Positions 26,232-35,835 are shown, counted from the first letter of the stretch. The stretch is DNA of 64,000 bases from an uncultured Ectothiorhodospiraceae bacterium (GCA_937141935.1 CAKZQS010000038.1:1-64000), one strand, 5' to 3'. The notes: generated by a model from the sequence alone, not told the origin. Numbers and translations are program-made.

Positions 26232-26697
26232 CGCCCAGGGCCGCCGCGGTCTCCTCGTCGCTGTAGCCGGCGAAATAGCGGCATTCGACCAGCGCCACCA
26301 GCCGCGGCTCGCTGCCGCGCAGCTTTTCCAGGGCCCGGTCCAGCGCCATCAGCGTCTCGGCATCCTCGCCCTCGTCCGCGGCCACCTGGTGCGGGAAATC
26401 GGTGGCGTCCAGCGACAACGGCCGCGCGCCGCTGCCGCGCTTGTGCGCCAGGCTGGCGCGCGCGGCATCCACCAACACCTGGCGCATGGCCTGGGCGGCC
26501 GTCATCAAAAAGTGCTGGCGGCTCTCGTAGGCATGATGGTTGGCCAGCTTCAGAAAGGCCTCGTTGACCAGTGCCGTTGTGGCCAGCGTCTGCCCGGCCA
26601 CCAGCTTGCGCCGCTCGCGGCGCGCGTGGACCTTGAGTTCGTCGTAAAGCGCGGCGTACAGCGCCCCCGCCCCCTGCTCGGTGAGCCTCTCGGTCAT
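26155..26697 (-). CDS. ECF-type RNA polymerase sigma factor (kinase-associated subgroup)
   Basis: 180 residues. Region 2 is represented by LATTALVNEAFLKLANH and HFLMTAAQAMRQVLVDAARA. Region 4 has a helix-turn-helix near YFAGYSDEETAAALGVTTRT followed by LRRDWLKARAALY. This is the pattern of the TIGR02999-like ECF group that occurs beside Ser/Thr kinases and lacks a classic anti-sigma factor. GGAGGG lies 5 bases before the ATG. No anti-sigma gene is adjacent; control by phosphorylation from the neighbouring kinase is the likely but unproven mode. Confidence 0.9.
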   Translation of the reverse strand: MTERLTEQGAGALYAALYDELKVHARRERRKLVAGQTLATTALVNEAFLKLANHHAYESRQHFLMTAAQAMRQVLVDAARASLAHKRGSGARPLSLDATDFPHQVAADEGEDAETLMALDRALEKLRGSEPRLVALVECRYFAGYSDEETAAALGVTTRTLRRDWLKARAALYEALNEPD

Positions 26698-26863
26698 CGC
26701 ATCCCTCCGCTCTTATGGCTTTTCGTCCCCGGGACCATGGTGCGCCGCCGCGCAGGGCAACTCAAGACTCCCGGCGGGCGGCTCACCCACGCCGCCCGCC
26801 GCCCGCCGTCCAGGGACGCGTTGCTATCATCCGCCGCCCTGCCCCGCCGAATGTCGCCTGCCG
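26698..26863. promoter_or_regulatory. Divergent region between sigma factor and rdgC
   Basis: 166 bases. TATCAT at 26825-26830 could be the rdgC -10 hexamer; no convincing -35 is seen. Nothing clear serves the sigma gene apart from its ribosome site. Confidence 0.3.
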
Positions 26864-27784
26864 ATGTGGTTCAAGAATCTGTGCCTGTTCCAGTTCCCCG
26901 AAAGCTTCACGCTGGCCCCGGCCGCGCTGGAGGAGGCGCTGGGGGCGCACCCGCTGGGTGACTGCCCCGGCGGCAGCGCGCAGACCCAGGGCTGGGTGCC
27001 GGTCCTGACCGACGGCGGGCTGGTGGAGGGCGTGGATCGCCACCTGTTCATCGCCTACGGCGAAAAGCAGCGGCTGCTGCCCGGCAGCGTGGTGACCCAG
27101 GCCCTGGCCGAAAAGGTCGAGCACTTCACCGCCAGCCGCGGCTACAAGCCCGGGCGCAAGCAGCGCATGGAAATGCGCGAAGAACTGACGGCGCAGCTGC
27201 TGCCGCAGGCCTTCGTCGTGCAAAAGAGCTGCCGCGCCTGGATCGACAGCGAGCGGGGCTGGCTGGTGGTCGACGCGGCCTCGCTGAACCAGGCCGAAAA
27301 GCTGGTCGAGCTGCTGCGCGAGCACGCCCCGGAGCTGCCGCGCATCATCCTGCCGGACACCAGCGTGGGCACGCAGACGCTGATGACCGAGTGGCTGGGC
27401 CGGGGCGAGGCGCCGGGCCGCTTCAGCCTCGATGACGAGGCCGAGGTACAGGGCACCGATGCGACCAAGTCGCTGATCCGTTACAGCCGCATGCCGGTGG
27501 GCTCGGCCACCGAGCTGCGCCGGCACCTGGAATCGGGCAAGCGCGCAGTCAAGCTGGGCTTGAGCTGGGACGACCGGCTGAACTTCGTGCTGACGGAAAT
27601 GCTGCAGCTCAAGCGCTTGAAGCTGCTGGAAACCCAGGCCGAGGACGACGCCGTGCGCGAGGACGACCCGCGCCTGGCCTTCGAGACCGACATGCGCCTG
27701 ATGACCGGGCTGCTGCGCGAAGTGCTGGCCGACCTGGGCCGCGAGCTGGGCATGCGCGGCCCGGCCATCAGCGTGGCCGCATGA
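26864..27784 (+). CDS. rdgC: Recombination-associated protein RdgC
   Basis: 306 residues, the usual RdgC length. A ring-shaped dimer that coats DNA and limits RecA activity. The start MWFKNLCLFQFPESF and inner phrases VDRHLFIAYGEKQRLLPGSV, GYKPGRKQRMEMREEL, RAWIDSERGWLVVDAAS and the late LSWDDRLNFVLTEMLQLKRL are family sequence. The ATG at 26864 matches this start; an upstream in-frame start at 26681 adds low-complexity sequence. It overlaps the next membrane-protein gene by four bases. Confidence 0.96.
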   Translation: MWFKNLCLFQFPESFTLAPAALEEALGAHPLGDCPGGSAQTQGWVPVLTDGGLVEGVDRHLFIAYGEKQRLLPGSVVTQALAEKVEHFTASRGYKPGRKQRMEMREELTAQLLPQAFVVQKSCRAWIDSERGWLVVDAASLNQAEKLVELLREHAPELPRIILPDTSVGTQTLMTEWLGRGEAPGRFSLDDEAEVQGTDATKSLIRYSRMPVGSATELRRHLESGKRAVKLGLSWDDRLNFVLTEMLQLKRLKLLETQAEDDAVREDDPRLAFETDMRLMTGLLREVLADLGRELGMRGPAISVAA

Positions 27785-28440
27785 GCCCGCGCGTCGCCTT
27801 CTGGGGTTGGCATGGCCTGTACGCGCTGATCTGCGCGGTGGCCCTGCTGGGCTGGCCGCAGGCCGACCGCGGCCTGCTGCTGGGCGCTCTGGTGCTGGCC
27901 TACCACCTCGGCCTGTTGGCCAGCCTGGCCGCCTCCGGCGACCACAGCGGGCTGCGCCTGTGGCTGTTCCTGCTGCCGCTGTCGATCTTCATGGTGCTGC
28001 CCGACTGGTGGCTGGTGGCCCAAGCCGATGTGCTGCGCTTTATCGACCATGGCCTGCCGCGCATCGGCCCGGTGCCGCTGTACATGGCCGGCATGTGGGT
28101 CATCCCGCTCTATGTCTGCCTGCGCCTGGCGGAAGGCCGGCCGGCGGGCGCCTGGTGGGCGGCGGGCTTCGCGCTGCTGATCTTTGGCGCGGCCGAGGCG
28201 CTGGCACCCACGCTGGGCCTGTGGGCGCCGCAGAACGTCGCCGGCCTGGGCGGCACCGCGCTGTACATCCTGCCGGTGGAGACCTGGCTCGGCGGCGCCA
28301 GCTATGCCGCCTGGCAACTGGTGGATGGCCGCGGCCGCGCGCTGGCCATCGGCACGGCCGCCGGGCTGATGCTCAGCTATGTGGGCCTGGCGGCACTGAG
28401 CCTGATGCTGCTCGACCCGCTGCTGCGCGCACTGCTCTAG
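27781..28440 (+). CDS. Integral membrane protein of unknown function
   Basis: 219 residues with about six or seven hydrophobic spans (for example 10-27, 31-50, 60-78, 95-115, 127-145 and 190-215). Pro-Asp-Trp-Trp (LPDWWLVAQAD) and VPLYMAGMWVIPLYVCLRLA are the most distinctive sequences. I do not recognise a catalytic motif. It is translationally coupled to rdgC by ATGA, though an RdgC-related role is not implied by any family knowledge I have. Confidence 0.75.
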   Translation: MSPRVAFWGWHGLYALICAVALLGWPQADRGLLLGALVLAYHLGLLASLAASGDHSGLRLWLFLLPLSIFMVLPDWWLVAQADVLRFIDHGLPRIGPVPLYMAGMWVIPLYVCLRLAEGRPAGAWWAAGFALLIFGAAEALAPTLGLWAPQNVAGLGGTALYILPVETWLGGASYAAWQLVDGRGRALAIGTAAGLMLSYVGLAALSLMLLDPLLRALL

Positions 28441-28473
28441 CGCCGCGCACGGCCTGTGGCCGGCGCCGCGGCC

Positions 28474-29055
28474 TCAGGTCGCGGCGGCCTCAGGCGGCAC
28501 TGTCCCGGGCGGCCCCAGAAGCCGGCGCAAACGCCCCCAGTCGAAGCCGGGGCCGGGGTCCGTCTTGCGCCCCGGCGCGATGTCCGAATGGGCGACGATG
28601 CGCTCGGCGCCGATGCCCGGGTAGGCGCGCTGGATCTGCCGCGTCAGCCGCGCCAGCTGGCGGTACTGGGCGGCCGTGTAGGGGCCGTCGTCGCGGCCCT
28701 CCAGCTCGATGCCGATGCTGTAGTCATTGCAGCGCTCGCGGCCCTGCCATTGCGAAACGCCGGCATGCCAGGCCCGCTGCTCAAGGCCGACGAACTGCAC
28801 CACCGCGCCGCTGCGGCGCAGCCACAGGTGGGCCGACACGCGCAGCTCGGCGATCTGCGCGTAATAGGGGTGGGCCCGCGGGTCCAGTGTGTTGGCAAAG
28901 AGCTGATACACCCCGGGCCCGCCGTAGTGGCGCGGCGGCAGGGCGATGCAATGCAGCACCAGCAGATCGACGGCGACCCCCTCGGGGCGCGCATCCTGGT
29001 TGGGCGAGGGGCGGCGGTGTACGCCGCTGAACCAGCCGTCGGCGCACAGCCGCAT
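28474..29055 (-). CDS. ampD: 1,6-anhydro-N-acetylmuramyl-L-alanine amidase
   Basis: 193 residues. Cytosolic zinc amidase that cleaves the peptide from anhydro-muropeptides during cell-wall recycling. Zinc ligands expected at H35 (LLVLHCIALPP), H155 (IVAHSDIAPG) and D166 (KTDPGP), all present. Other family phrases are GVYQLFANTLDPRAHPYYAQ and CNDYSIGIELEG. The ATG shares a base with the stop of the upstream lipoprotein gene (TGATG). No ampE or ampR is adjacent. Confidence 0.95.
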   Translation of the reverse strand: MRLCADGWFSGVHRRPSPNQDARPEGVAVDLLVLHCIALPPRHYGGPGVYQLFANTLDPRAHPYYAQIAELRVSAHLWLRRSGAVVQFVGLEQRAWHAGVSQWQGRERCNDYSIGIELEGRDDGPYTAAQYRQLARLTRQIQRAYPGIGAERIVAHSDIAPGRKTDPGPGFDWGRLRRLLGPPGTVPPEAAAT

Positions 29056-30617
29056 CAGGCGCCGGCGAAGTCGCGGCAGGTCTGCGCGGCGGCGCTATCC
29101 GCCTCCAGCGGCGCACACACGGCCGCCCATTCGCGGCGCCAGTCGCGCAGCGCCGCGGCCCGCTGCTCATCGTCGGCGGCCCAGGCCTGCAGTTCCGGCT
29201 GCAGCTGCGCCAGGCGCACGCGGCTGCGCTGGTACAGCGCGCCGGGGTGCTCGCGCGCGATCGCCCGCAGTGCCTCCAGCGTTGCGCCTATGTCCGCCAC
29301 GCGCTGCGGGCTCAGTTCGAGCTGGCTGCGCAGGTGCGCAATGCCCCACTGCAGCCGCGTCGCCGGGCCGCGGGCGCTGGCGAAGGCCTTGGCGCTCCAC
29401 TCCAGCGCGGCCTCGGTCTCGCCCCGCGCGGCCGCGATGTCGGCCAGATAGGACATGTAGTAATGCGGCGCGATGGCGGTCTCCAGCTCGGCCTGCAGCA
29501 TGGCCACCGCGGCCTCGCTGTCGCCGAGCTGGTGCAGGTACCAGGCCGCGTTGTACACCAGCGACTGGCGCAGGTAGGGCGTATCGGCCGCCTTGGTGAT
29601 CTGCAGGATGCGCTGGCGCAGCGTGTCGCGCAGCGCCGCCGGCAGCGGCCCGCCGGCGTGTTGCAGCTCGTGCGCGGCGATGCGGGCACGCACCGTGAGC
29701 AGGCGCGGCTTCAGGCCCAGCGTCTGGTCGCGCCAGGCCGCCTCCATGACCGACAGGTAAGCCGCCAGCAGCGACTCGCGCAGCGAGGCGTCGCCGGTGC
29801 TGACGCGGGCGATCCAGTCCACCCCACCGTATTGCAGCTCGCTCAGGTTGGCGCGCCATTCCTCCGGCCGCTGCAGGATCGTGCGCAGCACCTCGCGGCC
29901 GCCCTTGCGCTGCTCCGGTGTCAGCCGGTCGTCGGCGGGCGGGTCGGCCGTCCACCACAGCAGCGCGAAGCGGCGCCGCAGCCGGTCGCTGGGCAGCACC
30001 TCGGCATGGCGCAGGCGCGCAAACAACATGCGCCGCTGCTCGGCATCGAGCAACCGATCGCCGTCCGCATCCCAGGGGTAAAAGGCCAGCTGCTCCCATT
30101 CGGCCGGGCTCAGCGTGGCGCCCGCCCCGCCCTGCAGCTGTGCCACCAGCTCGGCCACCGGGCGGCCGCTGTCGGCCCAGCTCAAGGCCTGCGCGTAGCG
30201 GCCCAGGTCGCGGCCGCTGGACAAGCGTGTGACCTCGCGACCCAGCGCATCAAACACGATCAGCGTCGGGTAACCCATCGCGCCGAAGTGCTCGGCCCAG
30301 CGCTGCGCATCGGCATCGTCGCCATCGATCTGCACGGCGACATAGCGGCGCGTGCTGGCGATGAATTCCGGCTGCGTGAAGACCGTGGACTTGAGCTGGT
30401 TGCAGGGCGGGCACCAGGTCGCGCCCCAATACACGAACAGCGGCCGCTCCTGCTCGCGGGCCTGGGCGAAGGCCTGCTCGACGCTGCCGTCGAACCAGTC
30501 GATGCTGGCTGTCTTGGCCGCGATCGGCGGGGTCGGCGCGCTGCCGCGGGCGGAGTCACGCTCGCAGCCGGCCAGCGCGAGCAGGCCGCAAAGCGCGGCG
30601 GCCGTGACGATACGCAT
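29055..30617 (-). CDS. Thioredoxin-domain lipoprotein
   Basis: 520 residues from the ATG at 30617. Signal peptide with lipobox LAGC (Cys18), so exported and lipid-anchored. A thioredoxin-like domain at about 35-160 has the active site WGATWCPPCNQLKSTVF and the cis-Pro region GYPTLIVFDALG. The remaining 350 residues are helical and repeat-like (SLVYNAAWYLHQLGDSEAAV). It may be a periplasmic thiol reductase or a protein-folding factor. A CATAAT -10 candidate at 30654-30649 supports this start over 30641. Translationally coupled to ampD, so cell-envelope function is plausible. Confidence 0.82.
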   Translation of the reverse strand: MRIVTAAALCGLLALAGCERDSARGSAPTPPIAAKTASIDWFDGSVEQAFAQAREQERPLFVYWGATWCPPCNQLKSTVFTQPEFIASTRRYVAVQIDGDDADAQRWAEHFGAMGYPTLIVFDALGREVTRLSSGRDLGRYAQALSWADSGRPVAELVAQLQGGAGATLSPAEWEQLAFYPWDADGDRLLDAEQRRMLFARLRHAEVLPSDRLRRRFALLWWTADPPADDRLTPEQRKGGREVLRTILQRPEEWRANLSELQYGGVDWIARVSTGDASLRESLLAAYLSVMEAAWRDQTLGLKPRLLTVRARIAAHELQHAGGPLPAALRDTLRQRILQITKAADTPYLRQSLVYNAAWYLHQLGDSEAAVAMLQAELETAIAPHYYMSYLADIAAARGETEAALEWSAKAFASARGPATRLQWGIAHLRSQLELSPQRVADIGATLEALRAIAREHPGALYQRSRVRLAQLQPELQAWAADDEQRAAALRDWRREWAAVCAPLEADSAAAQTCRDFAGA

Positions 30618-30754
30618 GTGCAGTGTGCGGGTAGCGGGCATGCGCCCGATTATGCCTGCGCACCGGCGCCAGCGAGGACGCCGCGGCGGTGGGCCCTGAC
30701 GCCCGCCGGCAAAGCCTCTACCCTCGCCTGTGTCATCCCCACTGCCTGCCACCG

Positions 30755-33511
30755 ATGCCCCGCTGCCTGTCGCTACTGACCCTGCTGCTGCTGACCGCCT
30801 GTGCCCTGGGCCCGGAGCCCCGAAACGGGTCGGCGTCCGGGAACGTCCCGGACTGGCCGGAGCTGTCGATCCCCTATGAAGAGTTCCGGCTGGACAACGG
30901 CTTGCGCCTGATCGTGCACGAGGACCGGCGTGCCCCGCTGGTCGCCGTCAACGTCTGGTACCACGTCGGCTCCAAGAACGAGCCCGCGGGCCGCACCGGC
31001 TTCGCGCACCTGTTCGAGCACCTGATGTTCAACGGCTCGGAGCATTACGACGACGAGTTCTTCCGCCCGCTGGAAGAGGTCGGCGCGACGGGCATGAACG
31101 GCACCACCAACCCCGACCGCACCAACTATTTCGCCACCGTGCCGCGGCCGGCGCTGGACCGGCTGTTGTGGCTGGAGTCCGACCGCATGGGCCACCTGCT
31201 CGGCGCCGTCACCCAGGACAAGCTCGACGAGCAGCGCGGCGTGGTGCAAAACGAAAAGCGCCAGCGCGAGAACGAGCCCTACGGCGAGGTCTGGAATATT
31301 CTGCCGGGCTTCACCTACCCCGCCGGCCACCCCTATTCCTGGACGACGATCGGCTCGATGGCCGACCTGGATGCCGCCGAGCTGGCCGATGTCGAGGACT
31401 GGTTCCGGACCTGGTACGGCGCCGCCAACGCCACCATCGTCATCGCCGGCGATGTAAGCGCCGAGCACGCGCTGGAGCGGGTGCGGCACTACTTCGGCCA
31501 TATCCCCGCCGGGCCCGACCTGCAGCGCCCGCAGCGCTGGATCGCGCCGATCCCCGACCAGCGCCGGGCGACGCTGCACGACGACGTGCCGCAGGCCCGC
31601 GTGTACCGCGTTTACAACGTGGCCGAGAACTACACGGCCGACGCAATCCACCTGCAGCTCGCGGCCGAGATTCTTGGCGGCGGCAAGGGCAGCCGGCTGT
31701 ACGAGCGCCTGGTGCACGGCGAGCAGCTCGCCACGGGCGTGCAGGCCGCGCTGGCCCCGGGTGAGATCGGCTCGCAGCTGTACCTGATCGCCACGGTGCG
31801 CGAGGGCGTGGAGCCGGCGCGGGTCGAGGCCATACTGGATGCCGAGCTGGACCGGCTGCGTCGCGAGGGCCCGACCGCCGCCGAGCTGAACCGCGTCCGC
31901 TCGGGGCTGTACGCCGCCGTGGCCCGCGGGCTGGAGCGCATTGGCGGCTTCGGCGGCAAGTCCGACCAGCTGGCCGCCGCGGCCGTGCTCGCCGGCGACC
32001 CCGGCATGTGGGACACCGACCTGCGCTGGCTGCGCGAGGCGGGCACCGAGGACCTGCGCGCCGCGCTGCGGCAGTGGACGAGCGGTGGCCATGCCACGCT
32101 GACGGTCTTGCCGGACACGCCCAAAAGCGTGCAGGCCGACGCCGTGGATCGCAGCGGCCTGCCGGCCGTGGACAGCGCGCCGGAACTCGATTTCCCCGAC
32201 TGGCAGAGCACCACGCTCGACAACGGCCTGCGGGTGGTCGTGGCCCAGCGCCCGGATTCGCCGGTCAGCGAATACCGCTGGTTCCGCCGCGGCGGCTTTG
32301 CCCGCGACCCGCAGGGCCAGGAGGGCCTGGGCGTGCTGACGATGGACTTGCTCGACGAGTCCGCCGGCGGGCGCGACCCGCTGGAGCTGGCGAGGGCGCT
32401 GGAAAGCCAGGGCGCGCGCCTGTCCAGCGGCGCCGGGCTGGACTGGTTCGGCGTGGCCCTGTCGGCCATTCGGGGGCTGGAAGCGCAGGCGCTGGACATC
32501 TTTGCCGATGTGCTCACCGACCCGCGTTTCAAGGCCGAAGACTTTGAGCGGCGCAAGGCGCTGATGCGGGCGCGCATCCAGCAGGAACAGGCCAGCCCCT
32601 TCTCGCTGGGCCTGCGCGCGCTGCCCCCGCTGCTGTACGGCGCCGAGCACCCCTACGGCAAGCCGCTGACCGGCAGCGGCACGCTGGCCAGCCTGGACCC
32701 GCTGCAACTCGACGACGTGCAGGCCCATGCCGCGCGCCACCTGCAGCCGCAGGGCGCCACGCTGCTGATCGTCGGTGCGCTGAGCCTGGACGAGGCCATC
32801 GCCCAGCTGCCGCCGGCGCTGCGGGGCTGGCAGGGCGATGGCGGCCTGCCCCTGGCCGAGCTGCCGCCGGCCGAGCGCAGCCCGGGCGGGCGCATCTTCT
32901 TGATCGACCGGCCCGACGCCCCGCAGTCGGTGATCCTGGCCGGGCAGCTTGTGGCCACGGATGCGATGCCCGAGAACCTGGCGCTGGAGACGGCAAACGC
33001 GCTCTTCGGCGGCCTGTTCACCTCGCGGCTGAACATGAACCTGCGCGAGGACAAGGGCTGGGCCTATGGCGCCGGCAGCGCGCTGGTGGACACGCGCGCG
33101 CAGCGGCCCTGGCTGGTCTACAGCCGGGTCGAGAGCGCGCGCACGGCCGACGCGATGCGCGAGGTGCGCCGCGAGCTGCGGGCGCTGCGTGAGCCCGGCG
33201 CCATCAGCGCCGAGGAGCTGCGCCATGCCACCCGCAACCGCGCGCTGAAGCTGCCCGGCCAGCATGAGACCGCCGGCCAGCTGGTGGGCTCGATCAGCAC
33301 GCTGCTCAAGCGCGACTGGCCCGCCGACCACTACGAAACCCTGCCCGGCCGCCTGCTGGCGCTGCAGCCCGAGCAGGTAGCCGACGCGGCCCGGGCCCAC
33401 CTGGAGCCGCAGGCGCTGGACTGGGTGATCGTGGGCGACGTCGCGCGCATCCGCGCACAGATCGAGGCGCTGGGCTGGGCGGCGCCGCAACAGCTTGATC
33501 GCACCCCATGA
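30755..33511 (+). CDS. M16-family zinc peptidase, lipoprotein, two fused halves
   Basis: 918 residues. Signal peptide with lipobox LTAC (Cys16). The first half has the inverted zinc motif HLFEH (85-89) in TGFAHLFEHLMFNGSEH and the downstream acidic ligand region GVVQNEKRQRENEPYG. The second half (from about 500, LDNGLRVVVAQRPDSPVSEY) repeats the fold but lacks HXXEH; it keeps LREDKGWAYGAGSALVD, the substrate-binding Arg-Tyr region typical of the partner half. Such proteins degrade peptides in the periplasm. Start chosen at the lipoprotein signal. Confidence 0.92.
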   Translation: MPRCLSLLTLLLLTACALGPEPRNGSASGNVPDWPELSIPYEEFRLDNGLRLIVHEDRRAPLVAVNVWYHVGSKNEPAGRTGFAHLFEHLMFNGSEHYDDEFFRPLEEVGATGMNGTTNPDRTNYFATVPRPALDRLLWLESDRMGHLLGAVTQDKLDEQRGVVQNEKRQRENEPYGEVWNILPGFTYPAGHPYSWTTIGSMADLDAAELADVEDWFRTWYGAANATIVIAGDVSAEHALERVRHYFGHIPAGPDLQRPQRWIAPIPDQRRATLHDDVPQARVYRVYNVAENYTADAIHLQLAAEILGGGKGSRLYERLVHGEQLATGVQAALAPGEIGSQLYLIATVREGVEPARVEAILDAELDRLRREGPTAAELNRVRSGLYAAVARGLERIGGFGGKSDQLAAAAVLAGDPGMWDTDLRWLREAGTEDLRAALRQWTSGGHATLTVLPDTPKSVQADAVDRSGLPAVDSAPELDFPDWQSTTLDNGLRVVVAQRPDSPVSEYRWFRRGGFARDPQGQEGLGVLTMDLLDESAGGRDPLELARALESQGARLSSGAGLDWFGVALSAIRGLEAQALDIFADVLTDPRFKAEDFERRKALMRARIQQEQASPFSLGLRALPPLLYGAEHPYGKPLTGSGTLASLDPLQLDDVQAHAARHLQPQGATLLIVGALSLDEAIAQLPPALRGWQGDGGLPLAELPPAERSPGGRIFLIDRPDAPQSVILAGQLVATDAMPENLALETANALFGGLFTSRLNMNLREDKGWAYGAGSALVDTRAQRPWLVYSRVESARTADAMREVRRELRALREPGAISAEELRHATRNRALKLPGQHETAGQLVGSISTLLKRDWPADHYETLPGRLLALQPEQVADAARAHLEPQALDWVIVGDVARIRAQIEALGWAAPQQLDRTP

Positions 33512-33849
33512 GCGTCACCGGGCTGTGGCTGGCGCTGCTGGCCCTGACCGCGCTCAGCGGGCTTTGGCTGCTGCCGGGCTGGTGGCGGGGCCGCCTCGCG
33601 CCGCCACCGGCGGCCATCGGCCTGCATGCCGGCCTGGCGGTCCTGACGCTAACCGGCGGCCTGCTGCTCTTCGAGCGCCAGGGCTGGCTGGCCGCCGGCG
33701 AGTTTGGCTGGCTGGCGGCGGCCGTGGGCAGCGGGGCGATGCTGTTCAACGCCCGGCGCAAGCAGGCGGCATTCCCGCGCTGGGTCATCGCCGTGCACCT
33801 GCTGGCGACGGCCGCCCTGGCCTACAGCCTGACCCAGCCGGGGGCCTAG
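33508..33849 (+). CDS. Small membrane protein of unknown function
   Basis: 113 residues with four likely membrane spans (about 4-24, 36-54, 64-80 and 88-108), separated by short loops such as PGWWRGRLAPPP and NARRKQAAF. No recognised family. It overlaps the M16 peptidase gene by four bases (ATGA) and is 6 bases before trmL. Confidence 0.7.
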   Translation: MSVTGLWLALLALTALSGLWLLPGWWRGRLAPPPAAIGLHAGLAVLTLTGGLLLFERQGWLAAGEFGWLAAAVGSGAMLFNARRKQAAFPRWVIAVHLLATAALAYSLTQPGA

Positions 33850-33855
33850 CGCGAC

Positions 33856-34335
33856 GTGGCCTGGCTGCATCTGGTTCTGGTGGCCCCGGAGATTCCGGGC
33901 AACACCGGCAACATCATCCGCCTGTGTGCCAATACCGGCGCGCAGCTGCATCTGGTCGAGCCGCTGGGCTTTGCGCTGGACGACAAGCGCCTGCGCCGCG
34001 CCGGGCTGGACTACCACGAGTACGCCACGCTGGCGGTACACCGCGACTGGTCGGCGCTGCGCGCCGCCCTGCCTACGCCGGAATCGCGCATCTTCCTGTG
34101 CTCGCGGCATGCCACCCAGGACGTCTATGCCCAGCGCTTCGCACCCGGCGACGCGCTGGTGATGGGCGCCGAAACCTCCGGCCTGCCCCCCGCGCTGCGC
34201 GACAGCCTGCCGGCACAGCAGCAGTTGCGCCTGCCCATGGTGCCCGGCAGCCGCAGCCTGAACCTGGCCAATGCCAGCGCCGTGCTCTGCTACGAGGCTT
34301 GGCGCCAGTGTGGTTTTCCCGGCGCGATGCAATAA
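33856..34335 (+). CDS. trmL: tRNA (cytidine(34)-2'-O)-methyltransferase
   Basis: 159 residues from a GTG start. SPOUT-fold enzyme that methylates the wobble ribose of two tRNA-Leu isoacceptors with SAM. Family motifs: APEIPGNTGNIIRLCANTGA, LVMGAETSGLPP and LPMVPGSRSLNLANASAVLC, the last forming the knot. Length matches E. coli TrmL. Six bases after the small membrane protein and 52 before rpoN. Confidence 0.95.
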   Translation: MAWLHLVLVAPEIPGNTGNIIRLCANTGAQLHLVEPLGFALDDKRLRRAGLDYHEYATLAVHRDWSALRAALPTPESRIFLCSRHATQDVYAQRFAPGDALVMGAETSGLPPALRDSLPAQQQLRLPMVPGSRSLNLANASAVLCYEAWRQCGFPGAMQ

Positions 34336-34387
34336 GCTTGCCAAATATGATCAGGACGATCCCCACCCCCCACCCCGGCGGCACGCG

Positions 34388-35833
34388 ATGAAAAACGTGT
34401 TGTCCCTCAAGCTCGGCCAGAGCCTGTCGATGACGCCGGCGCTGCAGCAGGCCATTCGCCTGCTGCAGATGGCCTCGATCGACCTGCAGCAGGAGATTCA
34501 GGACGCCCTGGACGGCAACCTGATGCTGGAGCCCGACGAGCCGGAGGCCGAGGCCGCCCCGGCCGACAACGGCGACGCCGATACCGATCTGGCCAGCGAG
34601 CGCGGCGCCGACGCCGGCGACGCCGTTGCCGAGTCGATACCGGACGAGCCCGCCGAGGACTTCAGCTGGAACGATGTCTACGTCGGCTCCAGCGACAACA
34701 GCGAGGCGCAGCAGGCGCTGCACGACTACCGCCAGGCCTCGATGACGGCCAGCCCGGACCTGCAGGACCACCTGCTGGGCCAGGCCCGGCTGCTGGGGCT
34801 GGACGAGCTCGGCCAGCACGCCTGCGCCTTCCTGATCGACGCCATCGACGAGCGTGGCTACCTGACGGACTACCCCACCCTGCGCCGCGATATCTGCGTG
34901 CAAACGGGCCTGGCGGCCGAGGCCGTCGACGCCGTGCTGACCCGCCTGCAGGCCTGCGACCCGCCCGGCGTCGGCGCCCGCGACCTGGCCGAATGCCTGG
35001 AGCTGCAACTGCGCGGCGCGCCGGAGGAGCCGGTGCGCGAGCTGGCGCTGCTGCTGGTGCGCGAACACCTGACCGCGCTGGCGGCCAGCAGCCCCGAGGA
35101 CCTGGCGCGCAAGCTGCAACGCCGCCTGGAGGACGTGCAGCAGGCCATTGCCCGCATCCGCACGCTGCAGCCGCACCCGGGCGACCCCTTCATCGCGCAC
35201 GAGGACAACTACGTCTCGCCCGACCTCTTCGTGCGCAAGCGCGAGGGCCGCTGGGAGGTGCACCTGAACCCCGAGATCGCGCCGCGCATCCGCATCAACA
35301 GCGCCTATCAGGCGCATTTGCGCCGCGGTGATGCCAGCCCCGAACAACAAACGCTGAAGCAGCATCTGGCGGAGGCGCGGCACTTTTTGCACGCGCTGCG
35401 CAGCCGGAACGACACGCTGCTGCGGGTCGGTCAGGAGATCGTTGACCTGCAGCGGGGATTTCTGGAATATGGACCCGAGGCGATGAAACCGCTGGTGCTG
35501 CGTGACATCGCTGACCGTCTCGGTCTGCACGAATCCACCGTGTCCCGGGCGACGGCCAGCAAGTACATGCACACGCCGCGTGGTCTCTTCGAGCTCAAGT
35601 ATTTCTTTTCCAGCTCCGTCGGTACGGCGGAAGGAGGGAGCTGCTCAGCCACTGCTATCCAGGCCATGATCAAGCGCTTCGTGGCGGCCGAGAATCCCGC
35701 CAAGCCCTTGAGCGACGCCCGCCTAGCCAAGATGCTCAACGATGAGGGCATCTCCGTGGCCCGGCGTACGGTCGCCAAGTACCGCGAGACTCTGAATATC
35801 CCGCCGACTCACGAACGCCGCGTCCGGGCCTGA
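34388..35833 (+). CDS. rpoN: RNA polymerase sigma-54 factor
   Basis: 481 residues. Directs polymerase to -24/-12 promoters that need AAA+ activators. Region I is LSLKLGQSLSMTPALQQAIR with the Gln-rich helices, region II is acidic (PDEPEAEAAPADNGDADTD), and region III ends in the RpoN box ARRTVAKYRE near residue 465. The core-binding part holds ACDPPGVGARDLAECLELQL. A TATGAT (34346-34351) could be its -10. It heads the rpoN-hpf-ptsN order conserved in many proteobacteria. Confidence 0.97.
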   Translation: MKNVLSLKLGQSLSMTPALQQAIRLLQMASIDLQQEIQDALDGNLMLEPDEPEAEAAPADNGDADTDLASERGADAGDAVAESIPDEPAEDFSWNDVYVGSSDNSEAQQALHDYRQASMTASPDLQDHLLGQARLLGLDELGQHACAFLIDAIDERGYLTDYPTLRRDICVQTGLAAEAVDAVLTRLQACDPPGVGARDLAECLELQLRGAPEEPVRELALLLVREHLTALAASSPEDLARKLQRRLEDVQQAIARIRTLQPHPGDPFIAHEDNYVSPDLFVRKREGRWEVHLNPEIAPRIRINSAYQAHLRRGDASPEQQTLKQHLAEARHFLHALRSRNDTLLRVGQEIVDLQRGFLEYGPEAMKPLVLRDIADRLGLHESTVSRATASKYMHTPRGLFELKYFFSSSVGTAEGGSCSATAIQAMIKRFVAAENPAKPLSDARLAKMLNDEGISVARRTVAKYRETLNIPPTHERRVRA

Positions 35834-35835
35834 TT

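Noticed and set aside
30773-33490. Open frame of 905 codons on the minus strand
   Set aside because: Antisense to the M16 peptidase gene, with no motif of its own and the biased composition of a GC-driven shadow frame.
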